The notes beneath the pieces were generated by a model, which ran no database searches, was not told the DNA's origin, and worked only from the letters and a program-made list of their open reading frames with translations. Positions 37,172 to 47,363 of a stretch of 64,000 nt of DNA are shown here, piece by piece (the first letter of the stretch is position 1; the number at the start of each line of letters is the position of its first letter). Both the position numbers and the translations under genes were made by a program. Origin of the DNA: Adiantum capillus-veneris (Eukaryota; Streptophyta; Polypodiopsida; Polypodiales; Pteridaceae); the NCBI GenBank assembly GCA_014529385.2, contig CM043942.1, positions 108,467,641-108,531,640 on the forward strand, given 5' to 3'.

Positions 37172-37549
37172 CCTTCTCTCTCATCCCCTACTTGCTAGGC
37201 TCGCCCCCTCCTATGTAGGGATATTCAAAGACTTTTTTGGTCACACACAAAGCATCCAATATCCCTAGGGTTGACCTTTGGACATAACCTTTGAATTTTG
37301 GAACCTTAGCATTTTGGAAGTCTTAATGGGCTGAACCTTAGGGTCTTTTTAGCCCATTGTTGCACATGGCTCTTTTGCAGATGGCCCCCCTTTTGGATCC
37401 CTATTTTCCCTCCTTTGGATCCGTACTGTGGCCGGTCTACTAGCTTAACCAATATTCTAGCTTTTTCTCCCCTGGCACTTCCCCACATTAAATGATCAGT
37501 TTAATATGAGAAAATCATTTAGGAGAATTAGATATTGATTATTATGACA
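35883..37549 (-). mobile_element. 5' LTR of copy B
   Basis: 1667 bp with TGTCATAATAATC...TGTTACA ends on the minus strand. It aligns with the reverse complement of the solo LTR at 8142-9734. It contains an 82-bp pure GT run at about 37089-37170 where the solo LTR has only a short CA stretch, so the repeat expanded in this copy. Confidence 0.9.
37089..37170. repeat. GT microsatellite (about 41 units) in LTR
   Basis: An uninterrupted TG run inside the copy B LTR. The matching solo LTR position (about 8519-8540) has roughly ten units. Confidence 0.95.
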
Positions 37550-37555
37550 GTAGCC

Positions 37556-38568
37556 ATGGATTCAGATATCAACATGACATTCGATTTTGAGCAAAGTACT
37601 CCCGATCCCGCCAATGACGCCTCGTGGCCGGATCCTCTCAAGGAGAGTACCCACAACGCTACGGCAGGAGAAGATACTTATGAATTGCTCGATATTCAAG
37701 AATTTTGTGCACTTCAGACACGCATGATAGTCATGGATGAAAATTTAAAGGCTTTAAATGAAAATGTTACTAAAATTTTCACATTAGTCATTCAATTGAT
37801 GCAACAGCAGACTAAGAGTCCGGCTGGCACCCACATGCATGAGCACATTGGAACACAAGGGCAAGGCCCAATTAATGAAACACTGCATACTCTCACTGCC
37901 AAAGAGGTAGATGATTTGTTGAAGAATTTTAAACCACCAGTTTTCAAGGGCGAAGAGCGGGATCGCAATAAGGATGCAGTGAACATCTTTCTCAGTAAAT
38001 GGAATGGAATTCACGCTCCGGATGCAGTGAGAGCTCTGCAAACGAGCTTAACTCTGGAAGGCAAGGCCTACAAATGGTGGATGTCACTCAACGAGAAGAA
38101 CATCATACCACAGAGCTAGGCAGCCTTTGAATCCATGTTTAGCAAGGAATTTTTGCCTACAAACGAGGCCGATCGGAATTGGACCGCTTGGAACACATGT
38201 TCCATGCGCCAATATCCGTCACTCCTTGAATATATCTCTCACTATAGGGATGTCGTCCTCAAGTTGGAAGGCTTGGATACCTTTCAACAAGTACGAGGGT
38301 TCATACGAGGTCTGACTCCATAACTTAAGAAGTATGTCAAATCCCAGTACCCTAAAACACTTGAGGAAGCCATAGTGAAAGCACATATTCATGATGACCC
38401 TAATGATAAGAAAACACATAACAGTAATGTGCCTGCTAGTACACATAGTAACACACGCACTCAGTATGGGCACAATAAAATAAAATTTATAGTTGCTAAT
38501 TCAGATGCATCTAAAAAACCCAAGGGGTCCAGGGGTCCTCTCTCCCCTGAGGATTTTGAAAGGTGAAT
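37556..38568 (+). pseudogene. gag of element C
   Basis: The frame from ATG 37556 (MDSDINMTFDFEQS) has an acidic N-terminus, a capsid region (VDDLLKNFKPPVFKGEERD and GKAYKWWMSLNEKN, 37910-38100), a TAG near 38117, then further capsid (WNTCSMRQYPSLLEYISHYR). It ends at LSPEDFER near 38566. In copy B a similar phrase (LSPEELER) is followed directly by the CCHC knuckle, but here the knuckle is missing, so a deletion is likely. Confidence 0.7.
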
Positions 38569-40581
38569 GGACATGATAGTGAAATATGGGATTCTCAATG
38601 CCGAGTTGTTCCATTGGAAGTACAAGGGTACTCTACTTGTTTGGATTTTCAAGTTATGAACATGGAAAGGGCTGATGTGGTTCTTGGTAGGGAGTGGTTG
38701 CATAGCCTAGGACCATCAATGATGCATAGCTATGAGCACAACAGTTTGATGTTTGATTCTCATGGCACACATGTGTTGTTGTTAGGAGAAAAGGATATAC
38801 CATCATCACCACTGATTTGTATTGTTGAGCTTATGCAGCTCATTTCTGATAATGAAATAGAACAGGTTTTTTTGTGTTACTCGCTGTCTCATTTTCTTTC
38901 TAATATTGAGTCTGTTGAACATTCCTCAACGCCGCATGCTTCTCTCTCCTCTATTCTGCCAATTTCTAATTCTACACAAGAAAATGTTACTAATCAGTTA
39001 CAAAAATTGTTAAAGGAATTTCAAGATGTCTTTCCTAATGATTTGCCATCAGGTTTACCACCGACACGCTCAATGCAACATGGCATTGACGTGGCTGCAG
39101 GCTGTAAACCTGTTAGTAAACCACCTTACTATATGAGTTACTCAGAGGCTGCTGAGGTGGAACGTCACCTTGCTGACTACCTTAGCAGAGGGTTTATACA
39201 ACCCAGTTCTTGACCATGGGCTTCGCCTATCCTTTTGGTGAAGAAAATGGACGGCAGTATGCGCATGTGTGTAGACAACCGGGGTTTAAATACGGTTACA
39301 GTTAAGAACAAATACCCATTGCCAAGGGTAGATGAGTTATTTGATAAGCTAACTCATGCTCGCATTTTCAAGAAAATCGACTTGTGGTCAGGATATCACC
39401 AAGTCCGTATTCGGCTTGCCGATATACCTAAGACTGCATTCAGAACACGGTTTGGACATTACGAGTTTTTGGTGATGCCCTTTGGGTTAACCAATGCGCC
39501 CGCGACATTCATGATACTTATGGATAGTGTCTTGAAACCATATTTGGGCAAATTTTTCATTGTGTTCCTCGATGACATTCTAGTTTATAGTGCTTCTGAA
39601 GAAGAGCACTTACAACATCTCAGGCAGGTGTTCGAATTGTTACGTGCAACCAAGTTATATGCCAAGGAATCTAAATGTGATTTTCTCAAGGAAGAAATTC
39701 ATTATTTAGGGCACGTTATTTCTAATGGCCTATACATGGATAAATCCAAAGTGGATACCATCCGGAAATGGCCACCTCCTAAAAATCTGGAAGAATTCCG
39801 GATCTTTTTAGGCTTTGCAGGTTTTTACCGAGGTTCGTTAAAAACTATGCTCTCATTGCTGTACCTATGACGGACCAACTAAAAGGCAAAGGTAAGTCTA
39901 TTCAGTGGGATTCCGCTGAACAACACAGTTTTGAAACACTCAAAGATGCATTAGCTACAGCTCCTATACTGGCTATTGTAGATCCTTTGAAACCATTCGT
40001 TTTGGAAACAGATGCCAGTGACCGTGCTATTGGAGCAGTCCTGTTACAAGACGGACGGCCAATTGCATTTGAAAGTAAGAAGCTGGATGCAGCTTAGCAG
40101 AATTATTCTCCTTACGAACGCAAACTCTATGCAATAGTGTCTGCCTTAAAGACATGGCGTCACTACCTGTATGGTGCTCAGCTCGAGATTGTGTTTGACC
40201 ATGAAAGCATCAAATGGGTTACACAACAAACAGATTTAAAGGGTCGAAAATCTTGGTGGACCGAGATCCTTCAGGCATATGACACCAAGTTAAGGTATCG
40301 CAAAGGCCGATACAATATAGTGGCAGACGCTCTCAGTCGAATGCCAGAGATCAATTCGCTCTTGTTCACGGAACTTTGTAGTGAATTTTTAGAATCTCTT
40401 AAGGGCAAATATGAGCAAGATGAAACATATTCCAAAGTATGGATCCATGTTCAAAAGAGGGATCCTTCTCACTCCAATGCAGGTAGTGTACAGTTAACCT
40501 CCACACCTAGTTCTCCTTTATCAAGTGATGAACTACAGCGATGAAAGCATTTTACCATTGACAATGGGTACCTACTCCACA
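38569..40581 (+). pseudogene. Element C protease remnant, reverse transcriptase, RNase H
   Basis: It begins inside protease, since ADVVLGREWL near 38675 is the late protease motif and the DSG/DTG site is absent. Reverse transcriptase follows: [37 protein letters not shown] and the [11 protein letters not shown] active site (near 39570). RNase H shows FVLETDASDRAIGAVLL, YERKLYAI and VADALSR. Breaks: TGA at 39211-39213 in the word SS-PWASP, where Arg (CGA) is expected; a one-base loss near 39829 shifting FYR; TAG near 40096. The polymerase copies RNA to DNA and RNase H removes the template. The right end is the target copy CCACA of element D. Confidence 0.85.
40577..40581. repeat. Target-site duplication CCACA (left of D)
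   Basis: CCACA directly precedes the LTR of D. The same five bases follow it at 43506-43510. Removing D and one copy restores the C frame across LLH-KG. Confidence 0.9.
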
Positions 40582-40717
40582 TGCTACAGACGGAAAACGC
40601 GGTGGCCCTGCAAAATAGAGAAAACAGCATATTGCAAGCCCATAAATCGACAAAGCTGAATACGTGTCAACCATCTTTGCACATATTCCACGCCATACGC
40701 AACTTAGAGAGACATAG

Positions 40718-40793
<76 letters not shown>

Positions 40794-41110
40794 AGAAGAA
40801 CACGTGCAGATGGGCCTCCTAGAGCGGAGTGCCACATCGGCACGATGAAAGAGAAGGGAGGAGAGGGGAGAAGAAAGACACGAACACTGGGTGCAATCTC
40901 CCCCCGTCCAAGAGTGACCATTTCCCTCTTGCACGTATTTCATTGAATGGTCAAATTGATTACAAACTGGCCGGCTAGACATAAATGGCCAAAGCTCCTA
41001 AAGAGCACTTGAATACATAAAATATAATATCCTTTTTGCAATAGCCTAGCTCAGGCAAGCCTTTTCCACCTGTCAGCTGCAATAAATAGTAAAATATGAA
41101 TTCCATAGCA
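40582..41110 (-). mobile_element. 3' LTR of D
   Basis: On the plus strand it begins TGCTACAGACGG and ends GAATTCCATAGCA. A GA run at about 40724-40789 expands it relative to the other LTR. A purine-rich stretch AACAGAGAGGTA (minus strand) directly precedes it and is the likely polypurine tract. Confidence 0.9.
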
Positions 41111-41522
41111 TACCTCTCTGTTGGAAAGTAACTGGGCCTCAGTTGCGAAGAAACAAATCTGTAAACAATACTTGTCAAAAACAATGATTAGAAAACTGTA
41201 TCAAATAATAAAATAAAAATCCATAAAATTAGATACATTGGTTATGTCTGTCGTCATCCACATACTACCTATTCTAGTGTCCCATACCACTAGAATAAGC
41301 AGTATATGTCATACCCTGATGAATCAGGATATCATTGGTCACACTCATCATTGTATAAATCAATTCTCATCAATCTCAAGTTCAACTTCATAAATACTCT
41401 CAGGACAGAAAATCGTCATATATCACTTCCAAATCCAAAATATCTTTCATTTTCTATACCCGGGTAACAAAATCATACCAGTTGCAGTGGTGGCCAGCCA
41501 CTACAGCATGATTTCGTGATTG

Positions 41523-41692
41523 GTGTTGCCGCATCCGGCGAGTCTACACCAATAAAGCGTGCTGCCTAAATCGGCGAATCTGCACTAATGCTGCCTAAAT
41601 CGGTGAATCTGCAGTTGATATTGTTTTTAAAATTAGGAATGTGCAATTTTTTTTCATGTGCTGCCTAAATCGGTGAATCTGTGTGTCTGTGA
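41523..41692 (-). repeat. Repeated word near the 3' end of D
   Basis: Four copies of a word like TGCCTAAATCGGCGAATCTG (some with GTGAATC), with one diverged form, lie within 170 bases. Element E has the same word five times at 56361-56556, so the repeat block is conserved between the two non-coding elements, close to the 3' LTR. Confidence 0.75.
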
Positions 41693-43010
41693 CCAATGGA
41701 CTAAGCTAGGCATAAAAGTGAAAAATAAATGACCTATTTGATATGAAATTGGAATAGAGTAGAATGTGGAAGCATGTAACAAATCTTATTGATCATTGCA
41801 CACCAACTGAGCTCATGTAAGTAGTGGTATGACAAGTCATCTCAGGAAAGAGTCCAATCAAAGAAAATAGAAGTCATGACATAAGAAACAATGGATGTTG
41901 GAAACACAATGTAAACAAGTAAATAAGTATCTGGAAAAAATTCTTGCCTGCTACAATGGTGCCTGGGTGTTTATAGGGGTGTGAGAATATATTTAAAAAA
42001 ATCTCACATATAAGAAATCAAATTTAATTTTTCAAACCACTATAAAACTATAGGATTTGTACATAAGGATATGTGGTGAATAGTCTGGGAAAATTTTGAG
42101 GGGCCAAGATAAGAGAAGAGATGGAGTCTGCATGGCAGGTAATTCCACTGGCTGGAATAGCATTGGTTGATGCAGACGGCATCTATTGGCAAGAATGAGA
42201 CGGGGTATGCGGACGTAGGGACAGGAGCAGTGGGATTGTTTTCCATATGGTCGGGCGCTACCACTACGATATGTAGGGGTGGTGTTGCAAATGTTGGTGC
42301 TCTCCTAAGGCAGCACTACCATGCTCCTTTGGTGGCTCGCGGGGAGTGTTGTGTCCTGCGGCTCCATCTTTTGCGCCACCCCCTGTAGAGGCTGCTTCCA
42401 CTACGTTCTTTAATTAAAATAAGATATTATTATACCTTTCAGTGATTTGCATAAAAATAATTTGAGTGTCATTCCCACTAAGCGGAGATATGGTAGATCA
42501 CTCAATCAAATTCCTTGTCTCCACCTCTTTTCTTCTTCACCCAGACACTCCCCAAGGTCTCTTGGGTTTATTTCGACAACAGTCTACATGAAATTCTTCT
42601 TCTACTTCTTCTTCTCGTAGCCCGGAAGAAACTAATCAAACCTCCAGTACTTATAACTCGACCATCCTAAGTCTAACGTACATAAACAATATGAGAGCCA
42701 AATCTCTTGCTTTCAGTTCTTGAGTTTGATTCTATGCATTATATTAACGGATATTATGCTCTAGATTGTACTTATAGTACAACCAATTATCCTTACCTAT
42801 ATAGGTATGCGATTAATCACTACAAAAAAATTAAAAATTAAAAAATCCAATACTTGGAAACAATTTGAAATACTTATGATGCGAGGAGGTTCATAATAAT
42901 CACGTACCTCTAATTTTAAACAAGAAAAGTTTAAGTAAGCATGACTTATCTTTGTTCACCACCATAATCTCCATAGCCATCATTGCTGCAAGTCCAAGAG
43001 CATAGCCACA

Positions 43011-43022
43011 GCTCTGATACCA
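43011..43022 (-). other. Primer-binding site of D
   Basis: The minus strand reads TGGTATCAGAGC, complementary to initiator tRNA-Met, one base after the 5' LTR. Confidence 0.9.
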
Positions 43023-43023
43023 C

Positions 43024-43505
43024 TACTACAGACAGAAAACGCGGTGGCCCTGCAAAATAGAGAAAACAGCATATTGCAAGCCCATAAATCGACAAAGTTG
43101 AATACCTGTCAACCATCTTTGCACATATTCCACGCCATACGCAACTTAGAGAGACATAGAACGAGAGAGAGAGAGAAGAAGAACACGTGCAGATGCGCCT
43201 CCTAGAGTGGAGTGCCACACCGGCACGACGAAAGAGAAGGGAGGAGAGGGGAGAAGAAAGACACGAACACTGAGTGCAATCTCCCCCCGTGCAAGAGTGA
43301 CCATTTTCCTCTTGCACATATTTCATTTATAGATTTCTTGAATGGTCAAATTGATTACAAACTGGTCGGCCAGACATAAATGGCCAAAGCTCCTAAAGAG
43401 CACTTAAATACATAAAATATAATATCCTTTTTGCAATAGCCTAGCTCGGTCAAGCCTTTTCCACCTGTCAGCTGCAATAAATAGTAAAATATGAATTCCA
43501 TAGCA
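43024..43505 (-). mobile_element. 5' LTR of D
   Basis: 482 bp; it ends CCATAGCA at 43505 and is followed by CCACA. It starts TACTACAG where TGCTACAG is expected (one G to A change). Confidence 0.9.
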
Positions 43506-44847
43506 CCACAAGGGGAGAGTTTGTGTACCGACGGACACAGACATTCGACGCCAAATTCTTTATGAATGTCATGATAGTCCAAGTGCAAGGCACCCGGGGA
43601 TTAGAAAAACTTATTCTCTCGTACGACGACAGTTTTACTGGCCAGGCCTACATGGCTTTGTTCAAGCTTATGTTTTGCATTGCCAAAAATGTCAAGTTAA
43701 CAAAGCAGAGCGTCTGAAAGCAGGAGGACTCTTACATCCTTTGGAAATTCCCAATGGAAAATGGAAAAGTATCTCCATGGATTTTATTGTAGGTTTACCA
43801 ACCACTATACGAGGTCATGACTCAGTATGAGTGGTCGCAGACAGGTTGACTAAACTATGTAAGTTTATTCCGACCAAATCAACGGTTAAGACACCGGAAC
43901 TAGCAAGGTTATTTATGGACAATCTATACAAATTGTATGGGTTTCCAAGTAATATTGTTAGTGACCGTGACCCCAAGTTTAACAGCCACTTCTGGAGAGC
44001 TGTATTTAAACGATTGGGTACACAACTCAACCTCAGTACAGCTGACCATTCAGAAACAGATGGTCAAACGGAACGGGTTAACCATGTGCTAGAGGATATG
44101 CTAAGAGCATACGTCAGCAAAAAACAGACAAACTGGGAAGAAGACTTACCTATCCTCAAGTTTGCCTACAACAGTTCTAAGCATGTCACAACAGGCTTCA
44201 GTCCTTTCATGCTCATGTACAGGTTTCAACTTAGGTCACCAGTTACGGTGGGGTTGGCAACCGAAAAACTCCAACAAGTTAAGGATTTTCTCCAAGACAA
44301 CATGGATATGCTGAAACTTGCTCGTCAAAATGTCCAACAAGCACAGGATCATTATAAGAAATACGCTGATGAGAAACGTCAGCAAGTTACCTTCGAAGAA
44401 GGGGAGGAAGTATTTTTACGTGTGCCAAAACATTCAGAAAGTCTGAAAACTGGACCGACACCTAAATTATCTCCCCGATATTGTGGGTCTTTCAAAATAC
44501 TCAAGCGAGTTGGTGATCGTGCCTACAAACCACTACTACCATCACACTCTCGCATTCATCCGGTGTTTCATGTAAGCCATCTATGAAAGCGGTTACATGG
44601 GGATGACAACGTCATTGACCAACAGGTTTTGGTCGATTACATTGAACCTCCTACTTTACTGCATGAACCAGAACGTGTTATGGATTACCATGAGTTGCGT
44701 ACACGACATCATGTACGACAACAAGCCTCAATCAAGTGGAAAGACCGAGCTGAAGAAGGTGCCACTTGGGAAAACATTAGTGTTCTTAAGAAGAAGTTTC
44801 CCACTTTTGTTTTCGAGGACGAAAACTCTTCTTTAAGGGGGGAGTAA
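43506..44847 (+). pseudogene. Element C integrase with chromodomain
   Basis: After the D target copy, the frame holds the CxxC of the zinc finger (CQKCQV, near 43680). The DDE core follows: Asp in SISMDFIVGLP, Asp in IVSDRDPKFNSHFW, Glu in GQTERVNHVLE. Then come a GPY/F-type module (PKLSPRYCGSFKILKRVGD), HPVFHVSHL with a stop at 44584, and a C-terminal chromodomain-like segment (VDYIEPPTLLHEP, IKWKDRAEEGATWENIS). Chromodomains steer chromoviruses to marked chromatin. Stops near 43826 and 44584 break it. Confidence 0.85.
44835..44847 (+). other. Polypurine tract of C
   Basis: AAGGGGGGAGTAA lies directly before TGTCAGG of the 3' LTR and overlaps the end of the pol frame. Confidence 0.8.
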
Positions 44848-45017
44848 TGTCAGGACAAGGGTCCTGTACCCTGAGAACTAGGATAGTCATGGACTACGAC
44901 CAAGGGTCGGACTAAGCAGTGTGGACAGGGGATCCGTCTAGGACAAGGGGATAGGAGCCCACCTATATAAAGGGAGGTTGGGAGGAGGATCTCAGAGTCA
45001 AGTTCCCTAGTTCTTAC
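44848..45017 (+). mobile_element. 3' LTR of C (start certain, end not)
   Basis: It starts TGTCAGGACAAGGGTCC after the polypurine tract. TATATAAAG at 44965-44973 is a good TATA box for the LTR promoter. The 3' boundary is a guess: TTCTTACA at about 45010-45017 would give a short LTR. There is no second LTR to compare. Confidence 0.6.
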
Positions 45018-47043
45018 ATGTTCCTTGCATTTTTGCTCATGTGTGAAATACAGAAGTCCTTACATTTGGGAGGGTTCTTGCTTAAGCTACAATACTCACC
45101 CACCTTATACTCTCAAGGGGGGTCCTTGTCTTGTGAAAGTCAAAGAGTTTTAGCATTGGGGATATCTTGCTCAAGCTATACCATCACTCACATTATCCGG
45201 TCTTCAACAATTTCTCTCTTAAACCACATCATTTTACCATTCTCTCTTTCTCTTCCATCAAAAAGTAAGTAGGAATGAAAGGAGAGACCCATTAAGGGAA
45301 CAAATGAGTGACATCATTAGAGAATAACTTTCTCAAGCTACACCATTCACCCACATTACCCTATCTTCAAAAAGTTCACACTAAAGACTGCATCGTTTCC
45401 ATATCTTGCTCAAACTACACCATTCACCCACATTACCCTATCTTCAACAAATTCACTCTAAAGACCACATCATTTCCATATCTTACCACTCTCTGTAATG
45501 GGGAAACAAGTAGGTACTCATTAAGGAAATTGATAGGCAATAAAATTGATCCAAGGCACCTAGTGCAAGAGAAATACCAACGGTCTTGAGCAAGGCTCAT
45601 TTTTCACAGCTTCATCTCCCATCAGAGGCACTTTCACCTTTATGTTCCCTTTAGAAGAGGGCAGAATTTCCAAAATTCTACAAGCAATCCTTCTAAAGAT
45701 GGCATATGTATATGGGGTAGGCTAGATTTTACTTTTCAAATGAAGGATTGAGGTTACCCTTCAACAATGAGCCTTGGTTCTGAGCGAGAAGAAATGAGTG
45801 CCTAGATAGAGAGGCTATTGGTGGAAATCATCAATGTTACACAAACAAAGCGGAAACACCGCACAGCTCTTTGAATGTATTCAATGAAGGCTATCTTTTC
45901 GTCAATTTAATTGCCCTCAAAGTGCATACCAATGGACTCTAACATACAAAGGGAAGAAAGAACAGTGGCATTGTCAATTGGCACAAGTGCTCAGATCTCC
46001 ATGCAAAGTCAAGTGAGTAGTCTCCTCAAGGGGTGCACTTGTAAGAAATCATCTATATCAAGTGCATTCAAATGGTATTTAAAAAATCCATGTATTTACA
46101 TATTTTGAGGCAATAAAATGACCCCTTTTTCCTTGTTAAGCTTATCGGTTTTTCAAATTTTCAATTAATTTTCAATTAAAAAACCCCTTCTATAAGTAAA
46201 ATAAATTTAAATATAATAAGGTTTACATAGCAAAATACCCCTCCTTTTGAAGGCATATTATACACTAAAATTTGTGAGATGCACCTCCCAAGGTAGTCTC
46301 TCAAATTCTTGGGGCTAGTTTCACTTCTAGCAACAGGAGAGAAATGAAAGAGCTTACCTCTTTCAATACAAATGTTTGCCATAGTGAGATAAGCTGAAGC
46401 ATCACTTCCATACGTGTTCAAAGGCCCCTCTCCCCATATTTACATCTTGCTATTTCTGGCAGGCACCCAATAGGGCATCTCAAATTGTACAATAATCAAG
46501 ATCATTTTTTTGGCCAGCTCCTTTCAAATGATTTTATTGTGCTTTTTCAATGAGATGACTCTGTGCATCTATGTTTCTGTTCTGAAAAGGCCATAACTGT
46601 TGGCTTGCTCAGAGAAGGCCATTATGTGTATATTGAGATCTTAGTAATTGAATCACCAGATGCAGTGGAAGGTGCATACATGGAGTAAGGCTTTCCTATT
46701 AGTAATGAGCGCACTGGGGGGATCTTGAGAAAGGTGGGTTTAGGAGCCCATCGTGGTGTCATAGTCTCTCTCCTCATCTCATTGACACATTTCCTGCTTC
46801 AGATCCCTTTTTCTCTGTGCTGAAAGGGCAGCAATGGGAATTCTTAAATCAAACCCATCTTTTTAGTAAAGGTAGATCTTGTTGTGTCTTTCAACCGTTC
46901 TGCGTAACAAAGATTTGTTTGGCTAGCATAGCACAGCCTTCATGTCCTTTAATGCTTTGTCTGGTATCTATGCATCTTTGCTTGTAAGGATTCATCAAAC
47001 TATTTCTGGTAGTGTCAGCAACAAAAGCTGTCACCAGAAGCTC
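45018..47043. other. Intergenic; 77-bp tandem repeat, no gene seen
   Basis: The stretch 45078-45490 holds a repeat of about 77 bp (CTTGCTCAAGCTACACC, then CATTACCCTATCTTCAA, then CCACATCATTTCC), with adjacent units at 45327 and 45404, a more diverged unit near 45168 and a partial one near 45078. The rest is AT-rich with no supported gene. Confidence 0.6.
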
Positions 47044-47079
47044 TACTCTTCATCTTGCAGCCTGAAGACATCCAAGAAG

Positions 47080-47363
47080 TATTCTTTCCTCTCAAAGCTG
47101 CAATCTTTCACAATCCCCCCCCCATGCATACAAGCAACCTACCAAGCTTCACATTACCCTATTTTTGGCAAGCACCCAGAAGGGCAGACCAAGCTGAAAG
47201 ATAATCGAAAGATGGAAGTTTCTTCAATACTGTTACTGCCTTGTCAAAATGCGGCAAAGAGATCAATCAAGCAAGAGTGATGCTCTAAATCTGGTGTGAT
47301 GCCATGATTCCTTGTCATATTCTCAAAGTAAGTTTCGCCCTCATCCACTGTACCAGAATGACT
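47080..47363 (-). pseudogene. Partial duplicate of the PPR 3' end
   Basis: This segment repeats 47362-47723, the 3' part of the PPR gene, and directly adjoins it. It lacks an internal stretch of about 67 bases (the part coding VPYGYTGNMYA). Its own downstream continuation (minus strand, to about 47044) reads FERKEYFLDVFRLQ and a stop, which may be the original C-terminus of the gene. A C-run interrupts its reading near 47120. Confidence 0.75.

Larger units (their letters stand above)
33483..37549 (-). mobile_element. LTR retrotransposon copy B (gag-protease, 3'-truncated)
   Basis: On the minus strand: 5' LTR (37549-35883), primer-binding site, gag from 35465, zinc knuckle, protease ending at 33483. 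No reverse transcriptase, integrase or 3' LTR follows, so it is truncated at the 3' end or is a gag-protease-only form. Its LTR abuts the start of element C at 37550, so copy B inserted beside, or replaced, the 5' end of C. It belongs to the same family as copy A and the solo LTR at 8142. Confidence 0.8.
40582..43505 (-). mobile_element. Non-coding LTR retrotransposon D (inside C)
   Basis: 2924 bp with LTRs of 529 bp (40582-41110) and 482 bp (43024-43505), ends TGCTA...TAGCA. On the minus strand TGGTATCAGAGC (43022-43011) follows the 5' LTR. The internal 1.9 kb has no gag or pol, so it is a TRIM/LARD-like non-autonomous element. It cuts C pol between RNase H and integrase. Element E shares its LTR and primer site, so D and E are one family. 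The 40582 LTR is longer because of a GA run at about 40730-40790. Confidence 0.9.
37550..45017 (+). mobile_element. Chromodomain Ty3/gypsy element C (5' end lost, split by D)
   Basis: It carries gag from 37556, protease remnant, reverse transcriptase and RNase H up to 40581. Element D is then inserted, and integrase with a C-terminal chromodomain runs from 43506 to 44847. A polypurine tract at 44835-44847 and the start of a 3' LTR at 44848 (TGTCAGGACAAGGG) follow. No 5' LTR is present: the copy B LTR ends one base before 37550. The end of the 3' LTR cannot be set without its partner; 45017 is only a working limit. The coding part has several stops, one frameshift and an internal deletion. Confidence 0.8.

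Noticed and set aside
37002-37268. Open frames across the GT run in the copy B LTR
   Set aside because: Pure repeat translation inside an LTR.
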